A stretch of 6,494 nt of DNA. It comes from DAOPKN01 sp035391225. GTDB lineage: Bacteria > Thermotogota > Thermotogae > MWEM01. Location of the stretch: the NCBI GenBank assembly GCA_035391225.1, contig DAOPKN010000097.1, positions 1 through 6,494 of the forward strand, read 5' to 3'. Positions 1-6,490 of the stretch are shown piece after piece (position 1 is the first letter of the stretch; each line of letters begins with the position of its first letter). The translations under genes and the position numbers were made by a program. Under the pieces are notes generated by a model. The model had not been told where the DNA came from. It saw only the letters and a list, made by a program, of their open reading frames with translations, and ran no database searches.

Positions 1-2458
1 ACAGGATGTTTGAGGTTTCGGGTTGGGATGATTCTTCCAGCGGGTTTCCCTTTTCCTTGGGCTTTGGAAATCGAACCCCAAGTTCCCGGGAATATTCCAC
101 TCCTTGGACAGCCAAGAAGTTGTCTTTTCTCCAGTTGTTGTTTCCCTTCCCGGAAGGAGCAAGAATGGATTCGGGGTTCTTTGCCCGGAAGCTCGGAACA
201 GAAACTAGGAATTCGTTCAACACCTTATCCTGGAATTTAAAGAAGGAATCGTATTCGGTTTCCAGCGCTTGCTCGAATTCTTTTCTCCAATTCCATGGCA
301 CAACTTCCACTTGGAAAATGTCACGGAAAACCTTTTGTGCTTCATGTCGCTTTTCAGCGGAATATCCCGCTTGCAACAGTTGGTAGGTTTCCTGGAAGTG
401 TTTCAGGTATTCGGTTTTTTCCAGGTTTTTCGTGGAATACAGTTCTTCAACCCATGTGGCTTTTTCCCCTTCGGATACCATCTGGCCATCCTTTGCCTTG
501 AGGAGTTTATGGGTTTTTTCCACGATGGCACGCTCGTATACTCCAGAAACGAATAGGGATTCTTTCTTCTTTGAAAGAAGGTTCCCGCAAAAGAGGATCA
601 CGTTGGGTTGTTCCACCTGGAGTGAGTTGTTGCGGTATCGACGGAGCACCCTTCCCATTCTCTGGACGAGGGCATCGGCAGGAGCCAGTTCTGTCAAAAG
701 CACGTCGCAATCGATGTCCAGCGAGGCTTCCACCACTTGGGTGGCTACCAGGATCTTTCCCTCTACTTCCTCGGATGGCTTTGGATTGGCAAAGGCTTGC
801 ATGACTTGTTCTTCCTTTCGCCTGCGGTCATTCGGTGTAAACCGGGAGTGTAGAAGGTATAGTTCCACTTTCTTCTCCGCCTTTGCCTGCAGGGCTTCAA
901 AAAGCTCCTGGGCTTTTCCCACTGTATTGGCAAGCACCAGAACCCGTTTTCCCTGCCGTGCGAGTTCCAGTGTGTTTTGGACAGTGTTTTCCTCTTCGAT
1001 GGAGTCTTTTCGAAGGGAAATCCGGTGCTTTTCACTGCTTCCCCAATCCGTGTTCCAGGAAAAAAGGTCGAGGACCTTGTCTTTTTCTTTCTTCCCGAAT
1101 AGGGGATGGTTTCTCAACTCGGGCATTTCGAACAGGAAGGAGGGGAGCGTGGCGGTCATTAGCAAGACCTGACCCCCCATGTGCACCGCGTCTTCCAGAA
1201 GCTTGATGGCGATGGCTATTGCCCGGGGGTCGTATGCCTGTATTTCGTCCACTACCAGCAGGCTTTCCGAGAGAATGGCATATATCCTTTCGTAACCGGG
1301 ATACTTCAAGGCTGCAGGGAACACTTGGTCTCCGGTTGTGACCTGGTAGGGGTATCCGAGGTGGCGGGAAACCGCCAAGATTTCCCGGATACTTCCTTCG
1401 ACATCTTCTCCCAGGTCTCGGCTTCCCTTCACGCCTTCGTTGTATAGCAAAAAGGACGCATCGGAATGCAAGAGGGTGGAGTTTTCCTCTCCGAACAACT
1501 TTTTCGTTCTGGAGTAGATTCCGTTCACGGCGGATCGCAGGGGGAGGGAATACACCAATTTCTTTCCCTTTCCCAGCAAGAACGCGAATTCGGTTTTCCC
1601 GGAGCCTGTTGGGGCAACCAGCACCAGGTTTTCCCCCTTGTTGCGTTGGGAAAGGCACTGGAATTGCCAGGTTGAGGGAAGTGTTTTTCCCCAGCTTGCA
1701 GCTAAACCCGTCAGAACCTTTTCCACTCCATTTTCGGGAAGCGGGGGAATCTCCAGGGGGGCACTCGTTCCCGGAAATTGTTCTTGGAAAGAGGAGAAGT
1801 GGTCGACTCGCATCAGCTGACCCAGCGTGTAAATGCGGGCCCGGGTGGTTTCTTCATTCCCCTGTGTTTTTTTCATCTCGTACGTCATTCGGATGGGAAG
1901 AAATCCCACGAGGTAGGGGGGGATGAGAAGCCCCGTTTCCAGGAAGCTGCACCCCCCGTGCAAGAACGCAAGCAGTTCCCGGTCGAAGCGGATTAGGTTG
2001 TTCAGGAGGATTTCTTCTACCATTATCCCATCCAATTCCTCGTGCAATCGCCTTTCCATTTCTCGCATCTCGGTTTCCTCAAATGGGATTTGCTTTTTTG
2101 GGTCGTTGAGGAGGATATGCACCATCCTGGGTCGCCAGTGGTGGAAGGCTACGGCGTTTAGCAAGTTGCGAAAACCCAGGGTGTCGCCCCCGAGGGAGCT
2201 CAAGAGGTGCTTCTTGTCGATGAACAGCAAGGAGAACAGGTTGTGCGGGAGGATTTCGGTCGGCTTTTCCTTCTTTGGGAATTCAGGGTTTCCCAAGAGA
2301 GCCTGAAAGCCCGGATGCACTTTTCCCAGGTCGTGGAGCGCACAGGCAACCAGGAGCGTTTTGTTCCGTCCCGCAGTGGAACGGACTTCCATGGCATGTT
2401 CCAGTAGATGTAGGGTATGCTGCCTTAGGCTGGTTCCGTTGCTTTTCGCGAGAAGCAT
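1..2458 (-). CDS. cas3: Cas3 HD nuclease-helicase, 3' end cut by window edge
   Basis: Target-degrading nuclease-helicase of type I CRISPR interference. It is recruited by the Cascade complex to nick, unwind and degrade DNA. I translated 819 codons from the ATG at 2458 without meeting a stop, so the gene is partial at its 3' end. The N-terminal HD domain (about residues 1-225) shows H14, the H42-D43-x-x-K46 motif, H72, H106-H107 and a late D219-H220. The superfamily 2 helicase follows: APTGSGKTE (282-290, K288 at 1597-1595), DEIQ (404-407), TATLP (435-439), motif V VATQVVEASLD (571-581) and motif VI QRMGRVLRR (599-607). The segment GVEYSRELGV, near residue 790, resembles the usual Cas3 C-terminal region, so probably little is missing. 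The start is fixed by AAAGGAGG seven bases upstream. It overlaps the end of cas5 by 34 bp, suggesting coupled translation. The HD and helicase parts are fused, as in most type I-B systems. The box II motif is DEIQ rather than DExH. Confidence 0.96.
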   Translation of the reverse strand, partial: MLLAKSNGTSLRQHTLHLLEHAMEVRSTAGRNKTLLVACALHDLGKVHPGFQALLGNPEFPKKEKPTEILPHNLFSLLFIDKKHLLSSLGGDTLGFRNLLNAVAFHHWRPRMVHILLNDPKKQIPFEETEMREMERRLHEELDGIMVEEILLNNLIRFDRELLAFLHGGCSFLETGLLIPPYLVGFLPIRMTYEMKKTQGNEETTRARIYTLGQLMRVDHFSSFQEQFPGTSAPLEIPPLPENGVEKVLTGLAASWGKTLPSTWQFQCLSQRNKGENLVLVAPTGSGKTEFAFLLGKGKKLVYSLPLRSAVNGIYSRTKKLFGEENSTLLHSDASFLLYNEGVKGSRDLGEDVEGSIREILAVSRHLGYPYQVTTGDQVFPAALKYPGYERIYAILSESLLVVDEIQAYDPRAIAIAIKLLEDAVHMGGQVLLMTATLPSFLFEMPELRNHPLFGKKEKDKVLDLFSWNTDWGSSEKHRISLRKDSIEEENTVQNTLELARQGKRVLVLANTVGKAQELFEALQAKAEKKVELYLLHSRFTPNDRRRKEEQVMQAFANPKPSEEVEGKILVATQVVEASLDIDCDVLLTELAPADALVQRMGRVLRRYRNNSLQVEQPNVILFCGNLLSKKKESLFVSGVYERAIVEKTHKLLKAKDGQMVSEGEKATWVEELYSTKNLEKTEYLKHFQETYQLLQAGYSAEKRHEAQKVFRDIFQVEVVPWNWRKEFEQALETEYDSFFKFQDKVLNEFLVSVPSFRAKNPESILAPSGKGNNNWRKDNFLAVQGVEYSRELGVRFPKPKEKGNPLEESSQPETSNIL

Positions 2459-3285
2459 GTTTCTCCCTCCTTTCGGAGACAGGCAAGTGAAACGGGGAGG
2501 TTTTCTTCCGGGTCAACGGGGAAGCGAGGCCGGAGAGGTTCATCTTCAATGGAAAAGGGGAAAACCCCTGTTTCCAGGAGCTTGGCCTGGATGGTGGAAA
2601 AATCGCGGAATTCCCCGAAACCAGGCACGGTTTTTTTCTCGTACAAGGTAGGGACGAGGTTCAGGAGACCTGGAAACTGTGGAAAAGCGTTATCGAAATT
2701 TGGGTCTGCAGGGGCAAGGGATCCCGGAGAGGGAATCCAGGTCATCCATTCGATTTTGCCCTGGAAGGGTTGGAAGGAGAGGGAAACGATTTCCGGCGGA
2801 GAGAATTCTACCCAGTCTTCCGCTCGGCCCAGGTGTGGATGGGAGATCCAGTTTTCCGGAGAGTGGGCTTTTTGGAGAAACACCTCGTAGGTTTCCTTCC
2901 GTGTGAGGTGCAGGTAGAGCAACACTTCCAAGTCGTTGAGCTCTTGGAAGCGAACGGGGGATTGGCCTCCGGGGTGTTCGATTTCGCCGTGGGAGTTCTT
3001 GCGATTGGAAATGGAATCAAATCGCGTAATGTGCTGCTCCTTTTTCAGGTTCCTCACCCAGGAGAGGTGTTCGGAAACCGAGGAGAATCGGGAGAAAACG
3101 CCCAGGGAAATTTCTCCAGCTTCTTCGATCCAATCCCCACTTCCAAAGATGTTGCTTAAAAAACCAATGCAGGAGGAGTAAGGGGGGATGGGGAAGCTGA
3201 AACGGATTCCCGAGAGCGCCCAGGGCTTTCGGAAGTGGGCGCTGGGGGCAAAAAGCCTCCATTTCAAAGCGCGAAGTGTCACCAT
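2425..3285 (-). CDS. cas5: Cas5, Cst-type (Cas5t/Cas5b) Cascade subunit
   Basis: RAMP-fold subunit that in type I complexes binds the 5' handle of the crRNA next to the large subunit. The predicted protein has 286 residues. The N-terminus shows the family hallmarks: MVTLRALKWRLF, then AHFRKP (16-21), then the proline-rich FPIPPYSSCIGFL (31-43), which matches the Cas5 "P.Ps...GlL" pattern. A later YEKKTVPGFGEFRDF-type segment lies in the C-terminal half. The reading frame stays open 179 codons further upstream inside cas7, so the start must be chosen. ATG at 3285 has GGAGGAG with GGAGG exactly seven bases before it. An in-frame ATG at 3303, which would overlap the cas7 stop as ATGA and add MSGGDS, has no SD. 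It lies 14 bp after cas7, and its last 34 bp overlap the start of cas3. It is somewhat longer than the Cas5 lengths I remember, with extra sequence probably at the C-terminus, but I could not align it. The family call is firm; subfamily naming (Cas5t or Cas5b) is from context. Confidence 0.93.
   Translation of the reverse strand: MVTLRALKWRLFAPSAHFRKPWALSGIRFSFPIPPYSSCIGFLSNIFGSGDWIEEAGEISLGVFSRFSSVSEHLSWVRNLKKEQHITRFDSISNRKNSHGEIEHPGGQSPVRFQELNDLEVLLYLHLTRKETYEVFLQKAHSPENWISHPHLGRAEDWVEFSPPEIVSLSFQPFQGKIEWMTWIPSPGSLAPADPNFDNAFPQFPGLLNLVPTLYEKKTVPGFGEFRDFSTIQAKLLETGVFPFSIEDEPLRPRFPVDPEENLPVSLACLRKEGETCFSRKATEPA
2466..2473 (-). promoter_or_regulatory. Ribosome binding site of cas3, inside cas5
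   Basis: AAAGGAGG, seven bases before the ATG at 2458, lying within the 3' end of cas5 (Cas5 residues near EGETC). Because cas5 continues 34 bp past the cas3 start, ribosomes finishing cas5 would pass over the cas3 initiation region. Confidence 0.83.
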
Positions 3286-3290
3286 GCTAT

Positions 3291-3297
3291 CTCCTCC
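3291..3297 (-). promoter_or_regulatory. Ribosome binding site of cas5 (decides start)
   Basis: GGAGGAG in the 14-bp gap after the cas7 stop, with GGAGG seven bases from the ATG at 3285. The competing in-frame ATG at 3303 has no such site upstream (the bases before it read CAGCCTTTTCG), so 3285 is preferred. Confidence 0.82.
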
Positions 3298-3299
3298 AC

Positions 3300-4343
3300 T
3301 CATGCGAAAAGGCTGTCGACGAACTTTCCCCAGTCTTCCACTCGCTTGTCGTTTCCATCGCAAGGATGGTCCAAGAGGTTCTGCTTGTCTTGCAGGAAAA
3401 AGTCCAAGATATACTCGTTTTCCAGCGCGTTTTGGATGGAGTGTCCATCGAGGCTTCCTGGTGTTTCTCCCGCTTTGAGGAAACGGTGGAAGACCGGGAC
3501 GGGAACTTGGAGGGTAGCTGCCAAGAAGAATGCGGGAACGATACCCACGGATTCGCCGGATACCTGGTACTGGATCCCGTTCTTCAGTGCAAAGAGAAGT
3601 GCTTGGATTCGATCTTTCTTTTTTTCTGGAGAGAGTTGGAAATCCACGACCAGGAATTTTCCGTCCGAGGAGAGCGAAACCTTCGAGCCCGATGCGTCTT
3701 GGAAAATTCCTTCCTGGACTTTTTCCATTCCTTCCATCCGGATGGTGTCCACCCCTTTGTTTCCATGCTCGATAAGCAGCACGCCATCCTTGTACGTAGG
3801 TTTTCCATCTTTTACTTTCCACTGGTCCTTTCCCAAGCGGAGGGTGTCAAGGGTGAAGGTTGTTTCGAAAAGGGTTTCGTGTTCTTCCTTGGAATATGGG
3901 TTGGGAGTAGCGTTTGCACGTTTCACCAGGTCGTGGTTTGCATAAAACAGCATGTCTCCTCGCCACTCTTCTATCGAGAGTGCCTTGGTAAGGCCAAGCG
4001 GGCTTTTGCGCATGAGCATCAGGGTTGTGTTCATGTAGCCAAACAAATCCAGTTCCGCGGAATTCAAGATGTTCCTCTTGCTCAAGTCGAACTGCACCAC
4101 TTCTTTTTCGCGTACCACCTCGCAGGGAGTCCAATCCGGGTCTTGGGGGTTCAAATGGACAAGGGTTTGGAAGAGGTGATATCGTTGGCTTGGCTTGGAT
4201 AGCACGCTGTGGGCTTTTTTGTTCTTGGAGAGTTTTTTTATCGACAAAACCGTTCCGCCGATTTTCTCGTCCCGGTTGATAGCCGCCCCGTTGAAAGCCA
4301 TGGAAATAGTCAAGCTCTTTGTTGCTTGCTGCGTTGTGTTCAT
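3300..4343 (-). CDS. cas7: Cas7 backbone subunit, Cst2/DevR family
   Basis: Backbone protein that polymerises along the crRNA spacer in the Cascade complex; 347 residues, complete. The N-terminus follows the Cst2/DevR pattern: a first beta strand KSLTISMAFNGAAINRDE (9-26) followed by KIGGTVLSIKKL (27-38). ELDLFGYM (97-104) is the family's conserved aromatic-glycine segment, and PLGLTKALSIEEW follows it. The start ATG at 4343 overlaps the TGA of cas8 as ATGA, and AAAGGAGG lies seven bases upstream inside the cas8 coding sequence, so translation of the two genes is probably coupled. This suits a subunit needed in several copies per complex, although the sequence shows nothing that would raise its output further. 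The gene ends 14 bp before cas5. Being next to a CXXC-CXXC large subunit and a Cas5 places it in the Cst (Tneap) branch of type I-B. I am confident of the family; RNA-binding residues were not assigned. Confidence 0.94.
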   Translation of the reverse strand: MNTTQQATKSLTISMAFNGAAINRDEKIGGTVLSIKKLSKNKKAHSVLSKPSQRYHLFQTLVHLNPQDPDWTPCEVVREKEVVQFDLSKRNILNSAELDLFGYMNTTLMLMRKSPLGLTKALSIEEWRGDMLFYANHDLVKRANATPNPYSKEEHETLFETTFTLDTLRLGKDQWKVKDGKPTYKDGVLLIEHGNKGVDTIRMEGMEKVQEGIFQDASGSKVSLSSDGKFLVVDFQLSPEKKKDRIQALLFALKNGIQYQVSGESVGIVPAFFLAATLQVPVPVFHRFLKAGETPGSLDGHSIQNALENEYILDFFLQDKQNLLDHPCDGNDKRVEDWGKFVDSLFA

Positions 4344-5728
4344 TGGGAAACCTCCTTTTTGTCCTCTTTTCCTTTATTTTCCTCCAAGCACCCCAAGAAG
4401 GCGAACATCTCTGTCTTAAAGCTATCCATGTCCATAATTTCGAAAATATCCAGCAAGAAAGGGGGTATCTTTTTTCCATGGGCAAGGAACGCTCGCGTGA
4501 TCATTGCAAGCACTTCAGGTTTGTTTTCCATTCGAGCTTGTTCTAGAAGCCGGAACTTGGTTTGCAAAAGGGAGTGTTGAATCCCGGCTGGAATTTTCTG
4601 CGTTTCCTTTTGGATGATCCAAATATCCGTTTGCACTTGGGTTTCACCTCCGGTAATTTCCCGAAAAAGGGATAAGTAAGCAAGGATAAACCTTTGGTAA
4701 TTGTAGGGTTCGGTTTTTTCTCGGAGTAGACGGTATGCGTTGAGTAGGAAATCGCCAAAGGTCCTTTTTTGGATGGATTCCATGGCAGATGTGAGCCCCA
4801 ACTTCTTTGCGGGAAGGCGCTCCACCACTTGGATGTTCTTTATCACCCCTGGCAGAAGGAAAAATACCGCCAACTCCTTGGGGAAGGTTCGAATCTGTAC
4901 CCCGTTCGAATAGTTGTTTTCCACAACTTCGATTCCGGAAAGTGTCCACATTCCAATGGTTTGGAAGTTCTTCACTACGAAGGGGATCACGTCGGTCCAC
5001 CGGACTTTTTGCATGCTGGTTTGCAATTCGTTGAGTGCATAATTGACTTGGAAGGAGGAAGCGTTGACGAAGAAACGTGATTTGCTATAGGAACTGAGGT
5101 GACGGAAGAAGAGCATGTTTCGGCAAAAAGGGCACAGGAAAATCTGAGGAGTGTTGTTCCAAAAAGAGTTTGGGAAACTGGCTTGAAAGGAACCGGACTC
5201 CCGAAGATGTGTGTTGGACAAGAAGTTTTCTTCCGGTTTTTCAAGGTTTAGGGGGAAGGGACCTCCACAAAAGCTACAATGAACAGTTTCCATGCCCTTG
5301 TTGGTGGAAATTCCATTTCTCGGGGCCAAGATTTGCTGGAAGGCTTCCACGATTGTTTCCCCATTCCGATTTGCCCCAGAAAAAAGGTTGGGATACGCGG
5401 TTTTGTTGCTGGAAAAAAGGCTTCGAAGTACATCCGAGCTTTTGCTTTTTCGTTCTTTCAAGTACATTTCGTTAGTCATTTTTGCAAAGAAGTGCGTGAT
5501 TCTCCAAACGTGTGGTTCCCCTTGATGGGGAGGGGTCGTGACCGGCACGGAAGTTGGAGCGTCGTGTGAGAAAAGGCATTCGAGAAGTTCGTCAGAAAGT
5601 ACAAGCGTCCCATCCGGTTTCAGGCATTCGTTCCACACGTAGTCCGGGTCGATCCCGTACATCAAGGTGCGGATGAAACCATCTACTCCCATGTTGAAAA
5701 AAAGGTTCCCGGGAATTAGGGTTTTCAA
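4340..5728 (-). CDS. cas8b1: Cas8 large subunit, Cst1 (CXXC-CXXC) family
   Basis: Large subunit of the Cascade complex, expected from its family to recognise the PAM and recruit Cas3. It has 462 residues. The diagnostic feature is a pair of CxxC motifs, C151-S-F-C154 and C199-P-F-C202, separated by 44 residues, as in the CXXC-CXXC protein Cst1; together they probably bind one zinc ion. The N-terminus (GNLFFNMGVDGFIRTL) also fits Cst1. The rest is poorly conserved, as is usual for Cas8, and I see no nuclease motif. The start is TTG at 5728. An in-frame TGA (5737-5735) lies within the upstream SD, and the next ATG, codon 13, has no SD, so TTG is the only good choice. AAGGAGGTGA precedes it, with nine bases between GGAGG and TTG. 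It follows cas6 after 18 bp and shares ATGA with cas7. Naming varies between cas8a1, cas8b1 and cst1. G+C in sampled lines is lower than in cas7 to cas3. Confidence 0.92.
   Translation of the reverse strand: MKTLIPGNLFFNMGVDGFIRTLMYGIDPDYVWNECLKPDGTLVLSDELLECLFSHDAPTSVPVTTPPHQGEPHVWRITHFFAKMTNEMYLKERKSKSSDVLRSLFSSNKTAYPNLFSGANRNGETIVEAFQQILAPRNGISTNKGMETVHCSFCGGPFPLNLEKPEENFLSNTHLRESGSFQASFPNSFWNNTPQIFLCPFCRNMLFFRHLSSYSKSRFFVNASSFQVNYALNELQTSMQKVRWTDVIPFVVKNFQTIGMWTLSGIEVVENNYSNGVQIRTFPKELAVFFLLPGVIKNIQVVERLPAKKLGLTSAMESIQKRTFGDFLLNAYRLLREKTEPYNYQRFILAYLSLFREITGGETQVQTDIWIIQKETQKIPAGIQHSLLQTKFRLLEQARMENKPEVLAMITRAFLAHGKKIPPFLLDIFEIMDMDSFKTEMFAFLGCLEENKGKEDKKEVSQ
4351..4358 (-). promoter_or_regulatory. 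Ribosome binding site of cas7, inside cas8
   Basis: AAAGGAGG, seven bases before the ATG at 4343. It is embedded in the last codons of cas8, and the cas8 stop and cas7 start overlap as ATGA, a common arrangement for coupled translation. Confidence 0.85.
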
Positions 5729-5734
5729 AGTGTT

Positions 5735-5744
5735 TCACCTCCTT
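5735..5744 (-). promoter_or_regulatory. Ribosome binding site of cas8 (sets TTG start)
   Basis: AAGGAGGTGA in the 18-bp gap after the cas6 stop. GGAGG is nine bases from TTG at 5728, slightly longer than the seven seen for the other four genes. The TGA inside this site is in frame with cas8, which rules out any upstream start. Confidence 0.8.
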
Positions 5745-5746
5745 GT

Positions 5747-6475
5747 TCAATCGAGTCTTTCCAACAAGCCCAGACCCTCACCCGTACGCACTCCCATCCC
5801 GTAGTCAAAGAGGAATTGAAGCGTGGAAGGGTTGGCTCGCAATTCCATCTTCCCCTTGAATGCGCGCAAGAATCCCCCGTAATGGTGCACCATGACTTTC
5901 CGGAAGGATAGGGGTTTCACGCGAATGGGGACGAAGCCCGGAACCTGGAAGAAGTGCATCTTCTTTTCTGTTATAATGTTCAAGGTGCTCTCGAAAGCCT
6001 CTTCGGATGGCAGGGGTGAAAAGAGGTCCAGGTCATCTTTGGAGGCCCGGGGGTTTTGCATTACGGCGGGCGAAAGCAGTTGGAAAATGGCATTATCGGT
6101 TGAGACGGGCAAGTTCGATGGCATGTGCACCGATTTGACGAAAACCTCTTGGTTTTCACCCAAGGAAAGGGGTTTCTCGGATTGGCCCATCAGACCGTTG
6201 AAAAAGTGGGAAAACACCATCTCGTCCCCAGTGGAAAAAAGAATGGAGAAAGGGGGTTTGAACAGGATTCCATTTTCTTGGGTGCGTAACTGCGAGCCGA
6301 AGTAGACCCCAAACACGAACGGGGAAAACTGTTTTTTTCGTGGATACACCTTCTCGAAGATCGGAGTGTTGGAAAAGATGGATTTGAAAAAGGATAAGAA
6401 TTTCCGCTGCTTGTCAAAGGGAAGAAATAAGTCACTGCTTTCCTTCACGTTCTCCAATTGAATTTGTAGTCGCAA
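5747..6475 (-). CDS. cas6: Cas6 CRISPR RNA endoribonuclease
   Basis: Cleaves the repeat part of the CRISPR transcript to produce mature crRNAs. It has 242 residues, a normal length for Cas6. The best evidence is the C-terminal glycine-rich loop GMGVRTGEGLG (226-236), the hallmark of the family, which ends six residues before the stop. The start MRLQIQLE and the segment KKQFSPFVFGVYFG (47-60) match the first ferredoxin-like fold, and a middle FFNGLMG fits the fold as well. The histidine usually found just before the K-x-F-T-F-S-like segment is absent; this stretch reads IFEKVYPRKKQ (39-49). Y44, R46, K47 and K48 are the nearby polar candidates. The start codon is TTG at 6475, chosen because AAAGGAGGTGA lies upstream with GGAGG seven bases away; the next methionine is deep inside the protein. 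No in-frame stop is seen before the right edge, so a longer form cannot be excluded from the sequence alone. It is the first gene of the operon within this window. Confidence 0.93.
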   Translation of the reverse strand: MRLQIQLENVKESSDLFLPFDKQRKFLSFFKSIFSNTPIFEKVYPRKKQFSPFVFGVYFGSQLRTQENGILFKPPFSILFSTGDEMVFSHFFNGLMGQSEKPLSLGENQEVFVKSVHMPSNLPVSTDNAIFQLLSPAVMQNPRASKDDLDLFSPLPSEEAFESTLNIITEKKMHFFQVPGFVPIRVKPLSFRKVMVHHYGGFLRAFKGKMELRANPSTLQFLFDYGMGVRTGEGLGLLERLD

Positions 6476-6479
6476 GATC

Positions 6480-6490
6480 TCACCTCCTTT
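6480..6490 (-). promoter_or_regulatory. Ribosome binding site of cas6 (sets TTG start)
   Basis: AAAGGAGGTGA, fully complementary to the standard 3' end of bacterial 16S rRNA. Seven bases separate GGAGG from TTG at 6475. It justifies a TTG start where no nearby ATG exists. The operon promoter must lie beyond the right edge. Confidence 0.85.

Larger units (their letters stand above)
1..6475 (-). other. Type I-B (Cst/Tneap) CRISPR-Cas interference operon
   Basis: Five co-directional genes, cas6-cas8(cst1)-cas7(cst2)-cas5-cas3, with junctions of +18, -4, +14 and -34 bp, so one transcript is likely. No terminator-like hairpin with a T-run was noticed between genes. The Cst1 CXXC-CXXC large subunit together with a Cst2/DevR Cas7 defines the subtype. 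The effector set is complete apart from the cut end of cas3. The adaptation genes and array are not in the window. By analogy with related loci they would be expected downstream of cas3 (left of position 1) or close to the array, but this is inference. Confidence 0.9.

Noticed and set aside
432..1172. 246-codon plus-strand open frame
   Set aside because: Antisense to the Cas3 helicase region, serine/arginine-rich shadow translation, no start context and no family resemblance.
1032..1658. 208-codon minus-strand frame within cas3
   Set aside because: Out of frame with Cas3, whose helicase motifs are all read continuously across this stretch; no frameshift is needed.
3301..3303. Alternative cas5 ATG overlapping the cas7 stop as ATGA
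   Set aside because: In frame and only six codons upstream, but it has no ribosome site, while 3285 has one at the same 7-nt spacing used elsewhere in the operon.
3286..3822. Upstream extension of the cas5 frame (465 codons in total) into cas7
   Set aside because: The upstream part translates to arginine/glycine/proline-rich shadow sequence in a second frame of cas7. Cas5 family similarity begins exactly at the ATG at 3285, which has a good ribosome site.
3276..4202. 308-codon plus-strand open frame opposite cas7
   Set aside because: It starts with GTG without a supporting ribosome site, shows no recognisable domain, and lies antisense to a clear cas7. Codon bias of cas7 explains the lack of stops.
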